Source: Clostridia bacterium
GTDB taxonomy: Bacteria > Bacillota > Clostridia > Acetivibrionales > DSM-2933
Assembly (NCBI GenBank): GCA_026416815.1
Contig: JAOAEJ010000017.1
Location: 36,545-100,544, forward strand
DNA length: 64,000 nucleotides
Direction of reading: 5' to 3'
This document shows, piece after piece, positions 47,585-59,567 of this stretch (its first letter is position 1; every line of letters begins with the position of its first letter). Below the pieces are notes generated by a model that saw only the letters and a program-made list of their open reading frames with translations, was not told the origin of the DNA and did no database searches. Made by a program: the position numbers and the translations under genes.

Positions 47585-47716
47585 TTGCAGCACATCCCTA
47601 AAAGTTTGATATTTATTATATCTTACCAGACAGTGGGAAATAAAGGAATATATGCTTTGAGATTTAATTTACTTTTTATTTATCCCATAGCACTTATTTA
47701 CACAAATAATATAAAA

Positions 47717-47754
47717 GGATTCAGGATAGGTCATTAAAACCATATCCTGAATCC
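47717..47754 (-). terminator. Terminator of amylase gene 1 (family shared by all three amylases)
   Basis: 12-bp stem GGATTCAGGATA (47717-47728) with TATCCTGAATCC (47743-47754). The core GATTCAGGATA/TATCCTGAATC recurs after the other two amylase genes. Confidence 0.85.
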
Positions 47755-47792
47755 CCTTATATTCCATATTTAATCCTTATATATCCTTAAGC

Positions 47793-50231
<2,439 letters not shown>

Positions 50232-50385
50232 CTAAAGTCTGTTTTAAGCACATAAAAATACTTTTATGTGCACCTCATAGTTTACCTTTTTCCTCCTTGA
50301 TATAGTTTGACCTGTGTTCCAAATACTTCACTTACCATCTTTAAAACAACTAAGTTTATGTAAAGTAAACAAGAAGTTCGATACA

Positions 50386-50396
50386 ACGCACACGCT
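50386..50396. promoter_or_regulatory. Operator-like motif upstream of amylase gene 1
   Basis: CACACGCTTGC, the most divergent of three copies of a CAMACGYTTGC motif that precedes each amylase gene. The motif resembles LacI-family operators (GCAAACGTTTGC). Confidence 0.4.
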
Positions 50397-50649
50397 TGCA
50401 TTATTATATAAAAAATCTAATTAAGTAGAGCCAAATTCATTAAAACCTATACCTCTGTACAAAACTTTTACGTTATAATATTAATTATTTATTTTAATGT
50501 TAAATTCAGAAAGTGCCCTAGATATATTTAGTAAGTAAAGAAATCTGCGCTTATTTAGTAGAGCAAGCCTTCACTATTTATAACATGAAAGCCACTAAGA
50601 TAGTAACTCAATTTATTATATTTTGATACTCTTCAAGTTCTATAGGAAT

Positions 50650-50677
50650 ATTATAGCACCTTCTCGATTTTTGTCAA
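50650..50677 (-). promoter_or_regulatory. Vegetative promoter of amylase gene 1
   Basis: TTGACA, 16 bp, TATAAT on the minus strand, with TGC before the -10 (extended -10). The start codon is ~435 nt downstream, an unusually long leader. The same layout occurs before amylases 2 and 3. Confidence 0.8.
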
Positions 50678-50854
50678 TGTTTGATATATTCTTGTGTAAA
50701 TTTAATAGCTTTTTCTATATTTCATACAAATTATCAAATACCTTTTTGTCGAATTTTAATATTACAAGCCAATAATATGTATTCAGTTATATGGAGATAT
50801 TTGGAATGCGATACTTATTAAAATAGCAAAAATTCAACTTTCCTATGCATTATA

Positions 50855-50899
50855 AAAAAGATTCAGGATAGGATATTGCAACCATATCCTGAATCTTTT
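50855..50899 (-). terminator. Terminator of amylase gene 2
   Basis: AAAAAGATTCAGGATA (50855-50870) pairs with TATCCTGAATCTTTT (50885-50899) in a long near-perfect stem, 28 bp beyond the stop codon. Confidence 0.9.
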
Positions 50900-50926
50900 C
50901 TCTCTAATTTTTATTGCGTTATTAAA

Positions 50927-52975
50927 CTAATTCGTCCATGTCCATGTAACACTTCCGGTACCGGACGTAGGCACTGTATAGGTACGGTTGCTTCCGCCTT
51001 CCCATACTACGTTACCGCTTGCGTCCTTTTTAATTGCCTTGAACTGTATTGCCTGACCTGCCGGCAAATCTACAGAAACAGTCCATGTCGGGTAATTAGG
51101 GCATGTTCCGGGGCCAGCCGCACTTGCCGGAGCCCAGTTGCCTAATTCTGTACAGTTTCCGGCAATATAAACATTTTGACCCATTACAGTAGTGGCGTTA
51201 TTTATTGTAAATGTTACATTCACCTTTCCTCCTGGTGTTGGTGTAGGAGTCGGCGTAGGTGTAGGTGTTGGCGTAGGTGTTGGTGTCGGTGTTCCGGTTC
51301 CAAGAGCAATACTCCAGTTTAGTCCACCATTGTTATCCCATGTTGTACCATTAGTAAAGCAAAGGTCTAATTTATTAGTTGCAGCAGAAGGAACTGTAAT
51401 AGTTGCATTCCAGAGATTAGTACCTGCTGCAGTCATAGTAGTATCTGTTACGCCACTCCATCCATCATATCCCCAATGCATTTTAATGGCTGATGTGCTA
51501 TTTGCTAAATTTCTAGTTGCAGCGTTATATGTTATTGTTACACTTTGACCAGCCAGCACATTTGATGGTGACCAAGTCACTACAGTACCCGGAGTTGGAG
51601 TTGGAGTTACAGTTGGGGTTGGAGTTGGAGTAGTTGTTCCGCCGTTATAGAGAACAACAATGCCTCCAGCAGGAACAGTTCCTGTTATTCTTCCATTGGA
51701 AACGTTAAATGTACCACCGGTGCTTGCTTTGTTGGTATAAGTTCCAGCTGCCAAATTAGTTGCTGAATCAAGACTGAAGCTTGCACCTAAGTTTATAATT
51801 GATATACCTGCAGTACCACGTTCAACCATAACAGTTTCATTCCTTGGGAATCTTAAATATTCACTCTGACCAACCATTGCATTGTGGAATTTGTTAACTG
51901 CAGCCAAATCAGCATCTTTCCACAAAGTTTCACTTGGACGAGCAAAGTAAAGTGATGTCAGCTGAGCACGGGAAGCAAGAATAGCAAAACCCATTTTTCT
52001 GTCCCAGTCTCCCATTGATTTTGTTTCATTATGTTCATAGTTGTCATGGTTTTCTACATAACAAAGTGATTCACTAGGAGCAAGGGTAACATTACCATGG
52101 TTTATGTTTAATATACCTGTCAAGTTCTTGCCGGACACTGCGTTTCTAATAGTTGATCCGTAGCCATGAGCTGTTATGTCATAATATTGTCTATAGGCTT
52201 CATCATTATCACCTGTATCAGGCAACACTTCACCGTAAAGATACAAGCTGCTTCTGTTATGCAAGCTGCCAAGGACCCTGTCCCAGTAATTCGAGGCCCA
52301 AGACTTGCCTGCGTCTTCACCTATATTAGTTTCAATATGCTTAGCTGCGTCAAATCTGAATCCGTCAGCTCCAGCATCGATACATTCATTCAAGAATGCT
52401 ATATGCATATCCTGTACATCGGTTCTCTGAGTAGCCAAGTCAGGAAGATTTCCTAAGTTTTTCTGTGTTACCTGCCATCTGTCTTGATAGTTTGTGCAGG
52501 TGCCTTGATTGTGATATAATTCACTGCGTTTAAGGCTTGCGTCCACAGCAGGGTCCCAGTTGCCGTCGGTTCCATTGTCAGCTACATGGTTTAATACGGC
52601 GTCTACAATAATTTTTATGCCGTAGCTATCTGCTGCTGTACACAAATTTTTAAAGTCATCATAGCTTCCAAGCTGTGCATTTCCGATATGGAAATTACAA
52701 GGTTGGTATAATAGATACCATTGACCGGTCCCTTTAGTACTCATTACAGGTGAAACCTGAATTGAATTAAATCCTGCGTTAGCGATATTGGCCAAGTTTG
52801 CTTGTATATCTGTAAAACGCCACATATACGCATGGAACATTACCCCGTCTTCTGGTTTATCAGGCAAACCATATGCGCCTGCTGCATTACTGGCAGGCTG
52901 CACTAAAGTAAACATGCTCAAACAAATAAGTACTGCTAGTGTCACACTGATAAAAGATAATAGTCTTTTTTTCAT
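50927..52975 (-). CDS. Secreted alpha-amylase, GH13 with CBM25 and CBM20 modules
   Basis: 682 residues. Signal peptide (FISVTLAVLICLSMFTLVQPASNA); GH13 domain (~32-450) with IIVDAVLNHVADN, GFRFDAAKH (nucleophile Asp), LYGEVLP (acid/base Glu) and YVENHDN (Asp). A short Thr-Pro linker, a CBM25-like module (VTWSPSNVLAGQSVTITYNA to WSIAL, ~465-565), a Thr-Pro repeat linker, and a CBM20 (~585-682) follow. The domain order indicates an endo-acting enzyme for raw or granular starch, secreted free because no anchor is seen. AGGAGG precedes ATG 52975. It is ~85% like the next gene by eye, a tandem duplicate. Confidence 0.95.
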   Translation of the reverse strand: MKKRLLSFISVTLAVLICLSMFTLVQPASNAAGAYGLPDKPEDGVMFHAYMWRFTDIQANLANIANAGFNSIQVSPVMSTKGTGQWYLLYQPCNFHIGNAQLGSYDDFKNLCTAADSYGIKIIVDAVLNHVADNGTDGNWDPAVDASLKRSELYHNQGTCTNYQDRWQVTQKNLGNLPDLATQRTDVQDMHIAFLNECIDAGADGFRFDAAKHIETNIGEDAGKSWASNYWDRVLGSLHNRSSLYLYGEVLPDTGDNDEAYRQYYDITAHGYGSTIRNAVSGKNLTGILNINHGNVTLAPSESLCYVENHDNYEHNETKSMGDWDRKMGFAILASRAQLTSLYFARPSETLWKDADLAAVNKFHNAMVGQSEYLRFPRNETVMVERGTAGISIINLGASFSLDSATNLAAGTYTNKASTGGTFNVSNGRITGTVPAGGIVVLYNGGTTTPTPTPTVTPTPTPGTVVTWSPSNVLAGQSVTITYNAATRNLANSTSAIKMHWGYDGWSGVTDTTMTAAGTNLWNATITVPSAATNKLDLCFTNGTTWDNNGGLNWSIALGTGTPTPTPTPTPTPTPTPTPTPGGKVNVTFTINNATTVMGQNVYIAGNCTELGNWAPASAAGPGTCPNYPTWTVSVDLPAGQAIQFKAIKKDASGNVVWEGGSNRTYTVPTSGTGSVTWTWTN

Positions 52976-53249
52976 ACTTACCTCCTAGAAATAAATTAAA
53001 TAAGCATTTTTTAATATTGTCTTAAATTTTCACCGTAATTTTCGGTGATCTTTGTAAGGTTAAAACTGTGCATTCCTGCAGGTATGGTTTTTAACTCCTA
53101 GAAATCACATCCTTTACGATTCATAAAGAACGAGTGAAATACTTCTTCTAACCTTTTGGAGTCCTACCCTCGGTTTAGCTTACGCACTAAATACTTAACC
53201 ACCTCCTTTAAATCATACTAGGGCTATATATAATACCCACACATTTATG

Positions 53250-53260
53250 CACACGTTTGC
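53250..53260. promoter_or_regulatory. Operator-like motif upstream of amylase gene 2
   Basis: CACACGTTTGC; on the minus strand GCAAACGTGTG, followed ~17 bp later by TATTAT, which could be a second -10 element. Related to the motifs before amylases 1 and 3. Confidence 0.45.
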
Positions 53261-53490
53261 TTAAATGCGCAAAAACTTTTTATGCTTCTATTAGATTTAT
53301 TTAAGTCGTGTCTATTTCAAAATTTCTGTACCCTATAACAAAAAACAACTTATTTGAATATTTTAATTTAGGAAGTATTATAGATTTATTAATTAAAAGA
53401 AACTGCGTCTATTGGGATAGTAGATGTTATAACTATAAATAAAAAAACTATTCTCTCTACAGCTTTGAAATTTCTCATTACTCTACGTTT

Positions 53491-53518
53491 ATTATAGCAC
53501 TCAACTCTTTTTTGTCAA
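53491..53518 (-). promoter_or_regulatory. Vegetative promoter of amylase gene 2
   Basis: TTGACA, 16 bp, TATAAT on the minus strand with GTGC before the -10. The leader to ATG 52975 is ~510 nt. Confidence 0.8.
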
Positions 53519-53764
53519 TATTAGCTATATTTATATTTGCGTTCAGCAGTTTTTTCGTGCATAATATACAAGTGACCGAAAATTTTTTTACCATTTTATA
53601 CATAAAAAGTTTATAAACTTGTAAGCGCAACAGTCATATTTTCGCAATATTTCGTCGACTTACTATTCCAAGTACCAACAGAGTAAAAGTATATATTCCA
53701 TCTATAGGAAAGTGGTAGGTGTACTTTACATCATAAAGAAAGAGCATATTTATTAAGGTTAAAC

Positions 53765-53803
53765 AAAGATTCAGGATACGTTAGAAATAGTATCCTGAAT
53801 CTT
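53765..53803 (-). terminator. Terminator of amylase gene 3
   Basis: AAAGATTCAGGATA (53765-53778) with TATCCTGAATCTT (53791-53803), the same stem family as after amylases 1 and 2, followed by a T-rich tail on the minus strand. Confidence 0.88.
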
Positions 53804-53838
53804 GTTTTGTTTTATATGAATTTTATTATGTTATTAAA

Positions 53839-55851
53839 CTAATTTGTCCAGGTCCATGTAACACTTCCTGTACCCGATGTTGGCACTGTATATGTACGGT
53901 TGCTTCCGCCTTCCCATACTAAATTGCCACTTCCATCCTTTTTAATTGCCTTAAACTGTATTGCCTGACCTGCCGGTAAGTCTACTGTCACAGTCCATGT
54001 TGGATAATTAGGACATGTTCCGGGGCCAGCCGCACTTGCAGGAGCCCAGTTGCCTAATTCTGCACAGTTTCCGGCGATATAAACATTCTGGCCCATATAT
54101 GTGGTAGCATTATTGACTGTGAAGGTTACCCTTACCTTTCCTCCCGGAGTTGGTGTTGGGGTAGGTGTGGGAGTTGGAGTTGGTGTTGGGCCTCCTATAG
54201 CAATACTCCAGTTTTGTCCGCCGTTGCTATCCCAGGTCGAACCATCGGTAAAGCAAAGGTCTAATTTAGTAGTTGCAGCGGATGGAACTGTAACAGTTGC
54301 TTTCCATAGGTTGGAACCTGCTGAAACCATACTAGTATCTGTTACACCCTTCCAGCTATCATATCCCCAGTGCATTGTAACAGCACCACGGTTTGCTAAA
54401 ACTCTGTTTGCTGCATTATATGTTATAGTTACACTTTGACCGGCCTGTACATAAGATGGTGACCAGGTCACTGCACTACCGGGATCTATAGTTGGAGTTG
54501 GTGTTGGATTAGGTCCGCCGTTATAGAGAACAACAATTCCTCCGGCAGGAACATTTCCTGTTATTCTTCCATTGGATACGTTAAATGTACCACCGGTGCT
54601 TGCTTTGTTAGAGTAAGAGCCAGCTGCCAGGTTAGTAGGTGAATCAAGATAGAAGCTTGCACCTAAGTTTATAATTGACATACCTGCAGTTCCACGTTCA
54701 ACCATAACAGTTTCATTCCTTGGGAATCTTAAATATTCATTTTGTCCAACCATTGCATTGTGGAATTTGTTAACTGCAGCCAAATCAGCATCTTTCCACA
54801 ATGTTTCACTTGGACGTGCAAAGTAAAGTGATGTCAACTGAGCGCGGGAAGCAAGGATGGCAAAGCCCATTTTCCTGTTCCAATCTCCCATTGATTTTGT
54901 TTCATTGTGCTCATAGTTGTCATGGTTTTCAACATAGCATAGTGCTTGGCTGCTAGGAATACTGTGGTCATAATGATTAATATTTAATATGCCTGTCAAG
55001 TTCTTTGCATTAACTGCGTTCCTAATAGTTTCACCGTAGCCATGAGCTGTTATATCAAAATATTTTCTGTAAGCTTCATCATTGTCACCTTTATCAGGTA
55101 ATACTTCACCGTAGAGGTATAGATTGCTTCTGTTATGTAAGCTGCCTAAGACTCTTCCCCAGTAGTCCCAAGCCCAAGACTTACCTGCGTCTTCATCTAT
55201 GTTAGTTTCAATATGCTTGGCTGCGTCAAATCTGAATCCGTCAGCTCCAGCATCGATACATTCATTTAAGAATGCTATATGCATATCCTGTACATCGGTT
55301 CTCTGAGTAGCCAGGTCAGGAAGGAATCCTAGGTTTTTCTGTGTTACCTGCCACCTGTCTTGATAGTTTGTACATGTACCTTGATTGTGGTATAATTCTC
55401 TGCGTTTGAGGCTGTCATCTACGGCATTATCCCAGTTACCGTCGGTTCCGTTATCAGCCACATGGTTCAGCACGGCGTCTACAATGATTTTTATGCCATA
55501 GCTATCTGCTGCTGCACATAAGTTTCTGAAGTCGTCATAGCTTCCGAGCTGTGCATTTCCGATATGGAAATTGCATGGTTGGTATAACATCCACCATTGG
55601 CCTGTACCCTTTGTTTTCATTACAGGCGAAACTTGAATTGCATTAAACCCTGCGTTAGCTATATTGGCTAAGTTTGCTTGTATGTCAGTAAAACGCCACA
55701 TATAAGCATGAAACATTACCCCATCTTCTGCCCTGTCCGGTAAGCCATATGCCCCTGCTGCATTAGTTGTGGGCTGGAACACCATAAACATACTTAAGCA
55801 ACAAAGTACTGCCAGCGTCAAGCTAATAAATGATACTGTTCTTTTTTTCAT
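53839..55851 (-). CDS. Secreted alpha-amylase, GH13 with CBM25 and CBM20 modules, paralogue of amylase 2
   Basis: 670 residues with the same architecture as the adjacent paralogue: signal peptide (FISLTLAVLCCLSMFMVF), GH13 (~32-450) with GFRFDAAKH, LYGEVLP and YVENHDN intact, CBM25-like module (VTWSPSYVQAGQSVTITYNA), a shorter Thr-Pro linker, and CBM20. Differences cluster in surface loops, for example INHYDHSIPSSQ where the paralogue has a longer, distinct loop. I chose ATG 55851 because AGGAGG is 9 nt upstream; ATG 55857 is too close to it. Tandem duplication of gene plus leader plus terminator is the simplest origin. A division of labour, if any, cannot be judged here. Confidence 0.95.
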   Translation of the reverse strand: MKKRTVSFISLTLAVLCCLSMFMVFQPTTNAAGAYGLPDRAEDGVMFHAYMWRFTDIQANLANIANAGFNAIQVSPVMKTKGTGQWWMLYQPCNFHIGNAQLGSYDDFRNLCAAADSYGIKIIVDAVLNHVADNGTDGNWDNAVDDSLKRRELYHNQGTCTNYQDRWQVTQKNLGFLPDLATQRTDVQDMHIAFLNECIDAGADGFRFDAAKHIETNIDEDAGKSWAWDYWGRVLGSLHNRSNLYLYGEVLPDKGDNDEAYRKYFDITAHGYGETIRNAVNAKNLTGILNINHYDHSIPSSQALCYVENHDNYEHNETKSMGDWNRKMGFAILASRAQLTSLYFARPSETLWKDADLAAVNKFHNAMVGQNEYLRFPRNETVMVERGTAGMSIINLGASFYLDSPTNLAAGSYSNKASTGGTFNVSNGRITGNVPAGGIVVLYNGGPNPTPTPTIDPGSAVTWSPSYVQAGQSVTITYNAANRVLANRGAVTMHWGYDSWKGVTDTSMVSAGSNLWKATVTVPSAATTKLDLCFTDGSTWDSNGGQNWSIAIGGPTPTPTPTPTPTPTPGGKVRVTFTVNNATTYMGQNVYIAGNCAELGNWAPASAAGPGTCPNYPTWTVTVDLPAGQAIQFKAIKKDGSGNLVWEGGSNRTYTVPTSGTGSVTWTWTN

Positions 55852-56021
55852 ACTCATTTACCTCCTAAAATAAAGTAAATTAATAGTTTTTGCTCTTTTA
55901 AGTTCCCGTCATAATCCAGGTGTCTCTCTATAGTTTACAACCGTTCCGTTTAGACTCCCCCTTTCAATTTGATTTATGTTCTAAATGCTCAATCACCCCC
56001 TCGTGAAATTATACGGTTGTT

Positions 56022-56057
56022 GCGCAAACGGTTTCGTAGCTATAAACAAACGTTTGC
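56022..56057. promoter_or_regulatory. Double operator-like site upstream of amylase gene 3
   Basis: CAAACGTTTG (56047-56056) is a perfect palindrome, and GCGCAAACGGTTTCG (56022-56036) is a near-palindrome of the same type. Their centres are about 22 bp apart, two helical turns. This is the form of LacI-family (for example maltose or catabolite) operators. On the minus strand a TATAAT lies just downstream, so a regulator bound here could act on a second promoter. Confidence 0.5.
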
Positions 56058-56243
56058 AAAACGGCAAAAACTTTATAATAGGCTGTGTAACTAAAAACAA
56101 AAGGGATTATATATTAAGGAAGTATTATAGATTTATTAATTAAGAAATCTAACTTTATTTTAGATAGTAGATTTTACGAATCTTTATGCAATTAGTGTCC
56201 AGAAAATATTGCAACTATTAATATTTTCATTGCTTATATTTAT

Positions 56244-56271
56244 ATTATAGCACGTCCTATTTCTTTGTCAA
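56244..56271 (-). promoter_or_regulatory. Vegetative promoter of amylase gene 3
   Basis: TTGACA, 16 bp, TATAAT on the minus strand with GTGC before the -10; the leader to ATG 55851 is ~385 nt. Confidence 0.8.
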
Positions 56272-56387
56272 TGTTTGCTATGCTTTTTTTTGAACCAAAT
56301 AGCCTTTTTGTTCATATTACACAAATCACCGGAATATTTTTGTAAATTTGTGCATGGGGAATAAGTTGGATATATATTGGGTAATGC

Positions 56388-56415
56388 AAAAAAATAACCA
56401 TCATAATTTGATGGT
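56388..56415 (-). terminator. Intrinsic terminator after the small membrane protein
   Basis: ACCATCA (56397-56403) with TGATGGT (56409-56415) and a T-rich run on the minus strand, 18 bp beyond the stop. Confidence 0.82.
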
Positions 56416-56432
56416 CAGCCCTGTTGAGTATT

Positions 56433-56714
56433 TTAGTTTGTATCATAGTTTCCTAATATTGCGTTGATGATTATTCCCCAGAGTACAAATGACCAAAAAA
56501 CATCTGCAAAATGAAGAAGTACCTTTTTTATAATTCCAATTCTCTCATTTTTAGGGCTTCCGAACGCTCCAAAACTCCTTAGCATTAAGAGAAATGCGAA
56601 TACCAAAAATGGTATAGAATATATAATATATAGCACTTTTAATGGCATAATGAAATAATCAGCTTTTCTTTCAAATTTTAGAGTTCCATATAAGGCTTTC
56701 AGCATATTAATCAT
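56433..56714 (-). CDS. Small membrane protein, function unknown
   Basis: 93 residues with two predicted membrane segments (LYIIYSIPFLVFAFLLMLR and FVLWGIIINAIL). No family recognised. It has an AGGAG site 10 nt before ATG 56714 and its own terminator, which argues for a real gene. It lies directly next to the REPIN-like element that separates it from the chemotaxis receptor gene. Confidence 0.65.
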   Translation of the reverse strand: MINMLKALYGTLKFERKADYFIMPLKVLYIIYSIPFLVFAFLLMLRSFGAFGSPKNERIGIIKKVLLHFADVFWSFVLWGIIINAILGNYDTN

Positions 56715-56729
56715 AGCTTAAACACTCCT

Positions 56730-56858
56730 GTCAAAGGGGCGGTCCGAGACCCCCGAAAAAGCCGCTTTTTTCTGAAAATTGAACCCTGAAACCTGAATAA
56801 CTTCATTGGCATTTTTTCAAAAATGTCACTTTTTCAGCAGTCTCGCCGTCCCTTTGAC
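56730..56858. mobile_element. REPIN-like miniature element (inverted REP pair)
   Basis: 129 bp bounded by GTCAAAGGGGCGGTCCGAGAC (56730-56750) and its near reverse complement GTCTCGCCGTCCCTTTGAC (56840-56858). The internal part holds another hairpin (GAAAAAG-CCG-CTTTTTTC). The outer sequence matches the REP palindromes around the RAYT gene at 58714-59526, which is the likely mobilising enzyme. It sits in the gap between two genes and disrupts neither. Confidence 0.75.
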
Positions 56859-56869
56859 ACATTACCTGT

Positions 56870-58342
56870 TTATTTATCAGCAAAGTCTTTCATTTGCTGG
56901 CTAATTTTTCCGATATCGTCAACCTCATTTGAAATACTATTTATCATTTTATCTTGAGTGCTAATAGTATCTGTAGCAACATTTATAGCAGCAAGATGTT
57001 CCTGAATTACACTGGCAATATTATTAAGTTGGTTGTCCATCTTTGAAAATGATATTTTGATTTCGGTAACCAATTCGTGTTCCTTCAAAATATTCTCTTT
57101 GATATCTACAAAATAATTTTCTGTCTTCCCAAAGCTTTCATGTACAAATTTTACAATATCCTTACCATTAGAAACAGCCTGACTCCCTCCAAGGACTTTT
57201 TCAAATGCCAAACCGGTATTTTCGTTGATTTTACTAATAATATTATGTATCTCATTAACAATTTTCGATACTTCATCCGCAAGTTTTCTAATTTCTTCTG
57301 CAACAACTGCAAAACCTCGCCCGGCCTCCCCAGCTCTTGCTGCTTCGATAGTGGCATTTAGAGCAAGCAAGTTAGTTTGTGAGGCAATGTTTTTAATCTT
57401 CTCAAGGAAAACATTGATATTTTTCATGCTTTCCTGTAGTTCATTTATAGTATTCAAGGATGAGCTAACAGCATTATCAATAATTTCTATTTGATTATCC
57501 ATAAGCCCAATTGCATCTGAATTATCTTTGACAGTGTTATTTAGCATTACAGAAGCTTCAGAAACAAGAGCTGCAACCTTTTCGGTATTCTCAACCAGCA
57601 TAGTTGAACTAGACATCAAGAACGCAATTTCATTAACACTTGTAGCCGTTTCATTTGTACCTATTGCCATTTCATCCATCGCCACTGTAATGTTATTGCT
57701 AGAACTTTTGATTTCCTTAATATTTTTATTAAATTCAAAAATACTTTGGTTAAGATGGTTTGACGCCTTGTTTAGTTCTAAAAATGTAACTTTAAGCTTT
57801 TCAAGCAACTCGGTAGATTGAATTTCTTTTTTTACAGTTAGTTGAATTAGTTCTGTACACCATTTTGTGAGGAAGAACAATATCATTGCTCCACAATCCA
57901 TAAAGACTAAAATAGTCACTAATTCATCAAATGCTCCAAGCATTGGAAAGGCTATAAAGGTTGAAAGAAACATGGTATTTAATACAATAGTAAAAACAAC
58001 CAGAATTTTTTTATTAAAATAAAGAGCTGCAAAACATATACCTGCAAAGCCAATTATATAGGTTTTTGAATTTGCACTACCTTGATTATATGCTTTTAAT
58101 AAAGCAAGGATTGTAGGGCACATGGAGATAAAAACTGCTTTAAAAGTAATTGGCACTTTAATGCGCCATGCAAGAGTCGCCAGAATAGACGCTGAATATG
58201 TTGCAATTGCAGTTGGGATGGCTTGTTTAATCCCACCTTCTACAAACACCTGAATGGGTAAAATAGTTGATATTATCCAGATTAGAGTGACATTAAACCT
58301 GTTTACCCTATCAAAATTATAGTATTTATTTACACTTTCCAC
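56870..58342 (-). CDS. Methyl-accepting chemotaxis protein with polytopic membrane sensor
   Basis: 490 residues. The first ~170 residues hold about six hydrophobic segments (for example [33 protein letters not shown], [18 protein letters not shown]), with no large extracellular sensor loop. The remainder is a long coiled-coil signalling domain with the conserved tip ([18 protein letters not shown], then [15 protein letters not shown]). No HAMP domain is obvious. It should pass signals to CheA/CheW at the cell pole; the ligand is unknown and may be a membrane-derived cue. GTG 58342 is the start, with GGGGG 7 nt upstream. No che genes are in the window. Confidence 0.9.
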   Translation of the reverse strand: MESVNKYYNFDRVNRFNVTLIWIISTILPIQVFVEGGIKQAIPTAIATYSASILATLAWRIKVPITFKAVFISMCPTILALLKAYNQGSANSKTYIIGFAGICFAALYFNKKILVVFTIVLNTMFLSTFIAFPMLGAFDELVTILVFMDCGAMILFFLTKWCTELIQLTVKKEIQSTELLEKLKVTFLELNKASNHLNQSIFEFNKNIKEIKSSSNNITVAMDEMAIGTNETATSVNEIAFLMSSSTMLVENTEKVAALVSEASVMLNNTVKDNSDAIGLMDNQIEIIDNAVSSSLNTINELQESMKNINVFLEKIKNIASQTNLLALNATIEAARAGEAGRGFAVVAEEIRKLADEVSKIVNEIHNIISKINENTGLAFEKVLGGSQAVSNGKDIVKFVHESFGKTENYFVDIKENILKEHELVTEIKISFSKMDNQLNNIASVIQEHLAAINVATDTISTQDKMINSISNEVDDIGKISQQMKDFADK

Positions 58343-58477
58343 GTTTTTACCCCCTGCTATATATTCTTAAAATAGCATATCATGCATAATAAGATATCGT
58401 CAGAATATTGAAATATTTAAACAGGAAATAACATACTGGATAAATGAACTATTTCTAGCCCCACTTGATTCATGGAA

Positions 58478-58717
58478 TTACTTCCACTTCAAATCAGAAA
58501 CCTCTACTCTAATATTACAACTATCACAGAAATAATAAAATGTTACTTTTAAAGCTTTCCCAACGTTGTATTCATCATCTCTATATTCCCTTGTTTCTAT
58601 GTATTCTTCTTTATCTGAGTATCTTTTTAATCTACCATTACATTGAGGGCAGGTTTTTTTAAAGAAAGCAATTTTAAGGAAATCACCAAATCCATGGTTA
58701 TACCAAGTTAGACTCAT
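58478..58717 (-). CDS. Small zinc-ribbon-like protein
   Basis: 79 residues with two Cys pairs, CPQC and CDSC, about 40 residues apart, the layout of a zinc ribbon. It overlaps the RAYT stop codon (ATGA, 4 nt), so it should be translationally coupled to the transposase gene. GGAG lies 10 nt before the start. The function is unknown. Whether it moves with the RAYT or is a host gene into which the RAYT inserted cannot be decided here. Confidence 0.6.
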   Translation of the reverse strand: MSLTWYNHGFGDFLKIAFFKKTCPQCNGRLKRYSDKEEYIETREYRDDEYNVGKALKVTFYYFCDSCNIRVEVSDLKWK

Positions 58718-59526
58718 AATATATCAACTCCATTGTCAAAGGGACGGTTCTTTTGACATATTACCCTTACCATCTCCCTATTTAGTCCTAAAACATTCGC
58801 TATACCTCGCTTTGAAAGGCTTGAGCTATCTGCAAGTATTTTCACTAGGTGTTCTCTTATCTCTTTATTACCCGGTAAACTTAACTCCCTCAGAGATAAT
58901 TTCTTCTCTTGTAAATAGCTTTCTATGTAGTCTCTTACATTATCTTCGTTAAGCTCCTTCTCTTCTCCAACATCTACAAATATCTCATCTGCCTTCTCAT
59001 GGGTAAATCTTGCGAATTCACTTAAAGACTTTCGCTTTAAAGTTGAAATCATTGAGAGTATATCTGCTACTTCATGCATTGTAGTACTACCTTTGAAGTA
59101 AGCGTTGTAGCTGCTCCACTTATAGTCCCCAATTGTTCCAATTCCTGCCTTCCAGGGATTTTGGTGCACATACCTTATTACCGAAAGGAGATATGCGTCA
59201 TTTTCAACACACTCGCTTTTATATCTATCTTGGAATACATGTCCCACACGTTTATATTTTTTATTGAAGTAATACGCATAACTGGTGGCTATTCTTTTTA
59301 TTGCCCTTGACAGGCTATCTTCACCTTCTTTGATTACAATGTGCAAATGGTTATCCATTATACAATAGGCGTATATGAGGAATGCTCCATTAGATTTTTT
59401 GTCAAATATAGTATCAACTATTCTATTCTTATCGTCATCGTCAATGAATATGGGTTCTTTGTTGTTACCTCTAAGCATTACATGGTATGTCTGGCTTTGA
59501 CTGATTGTTCTTGCGTATCTTGGCAT
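58714..59526 (-). CDS. REP-associated tyrosine transposase (RAYT, Y1/HUH family)
   Basis: 270-residue single-strand DNA transposase of the IS200/IS605-related RAYT group. The HUH motif is NHLHIV (His60, His62), and conserved tyrosines lie in the following SYAYYFNKKY helix; RVGHVFQDRYKSE and VRYVHQNPWKAG are family blocks. The C-terminal ~100 residues carry a helix-turn-helix-like domain (LSKRGIANVLGLNREMVRVI). I chose ATG 59526 with GAGGTGAG upstream. REP palindromes flank it in inverted orientation; the downstream one forms its last codons. It probably mobilises the REP/REPIN sequences seen here. I cannot tell whether it is active. Confidence 0.9.
   Translation of the reverse strand: MPRYARTISQSQTYHVMLRGNNKEPIFIDDDDKNRIVDTIFDKKSNGAFLIYAYCIMDNHLHIVIKEGEDSLSRAIKRIATSYAYYFNKKYKRVGHVFQDRYKSECVENDAYLLSVIRYVHQNPWKAGIGTIGDYKWSSYNAYFKGSTTMHEVADILSMISTLKRKSLSEFARFTHEKADEIFVDVGEEKELNEDNVRDYIESYLQEKKLSLRELSLPGNKEIREHLVKILADSSSLSKRGIANVLGLNREMVRVICQKNRPFDNGVDIL
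58736..58758. repeat. REP palindrome at the RAYT 3' end
   Basis: An imperfect palindrome of the GTCAAAGGGACGGTTCTTTTGAC type (exact borders approximate) that overlaps the final codons of the RAYT and encodes part of its C-terminal CQKNRPFDN. The bases after it (CATATTACC) also follow the REPIN at 56858 (CACATTACC), extending the conserved unit. Confidence 0.75.
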
Positions 59527-59567
59527 AAGCTCACCTCTAGTAAATGTTACCATAAGCTAGCTGCGCT

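Larger units (their letters stand above)
52976..53764. other. Long leader and promoter region of amylase gene 2
   Basis: About 790 bp with no gene. It contains a promoter (53491-53518), an operator-like ACACGTTTGC (53251-53260) with a nearby TGCGCAAAAAC, and a segment near 53380-53415 that is almost the same as one in the amylase 3 leader. Confidence 0.6.
55852..56387. other. Leader and promoter region of amylase gene 3
   Basis: About 535 bp with no gene. It contains a strong promoter (56244-56271), two operator-like sites (56022-56036 and 56047-56056), a possible second -10 (TATAAT on the minus strand near 56008-56014), and a segment near 56115-56145 almost shared with the amylase 2 leader. 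Confidence 0.6.
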
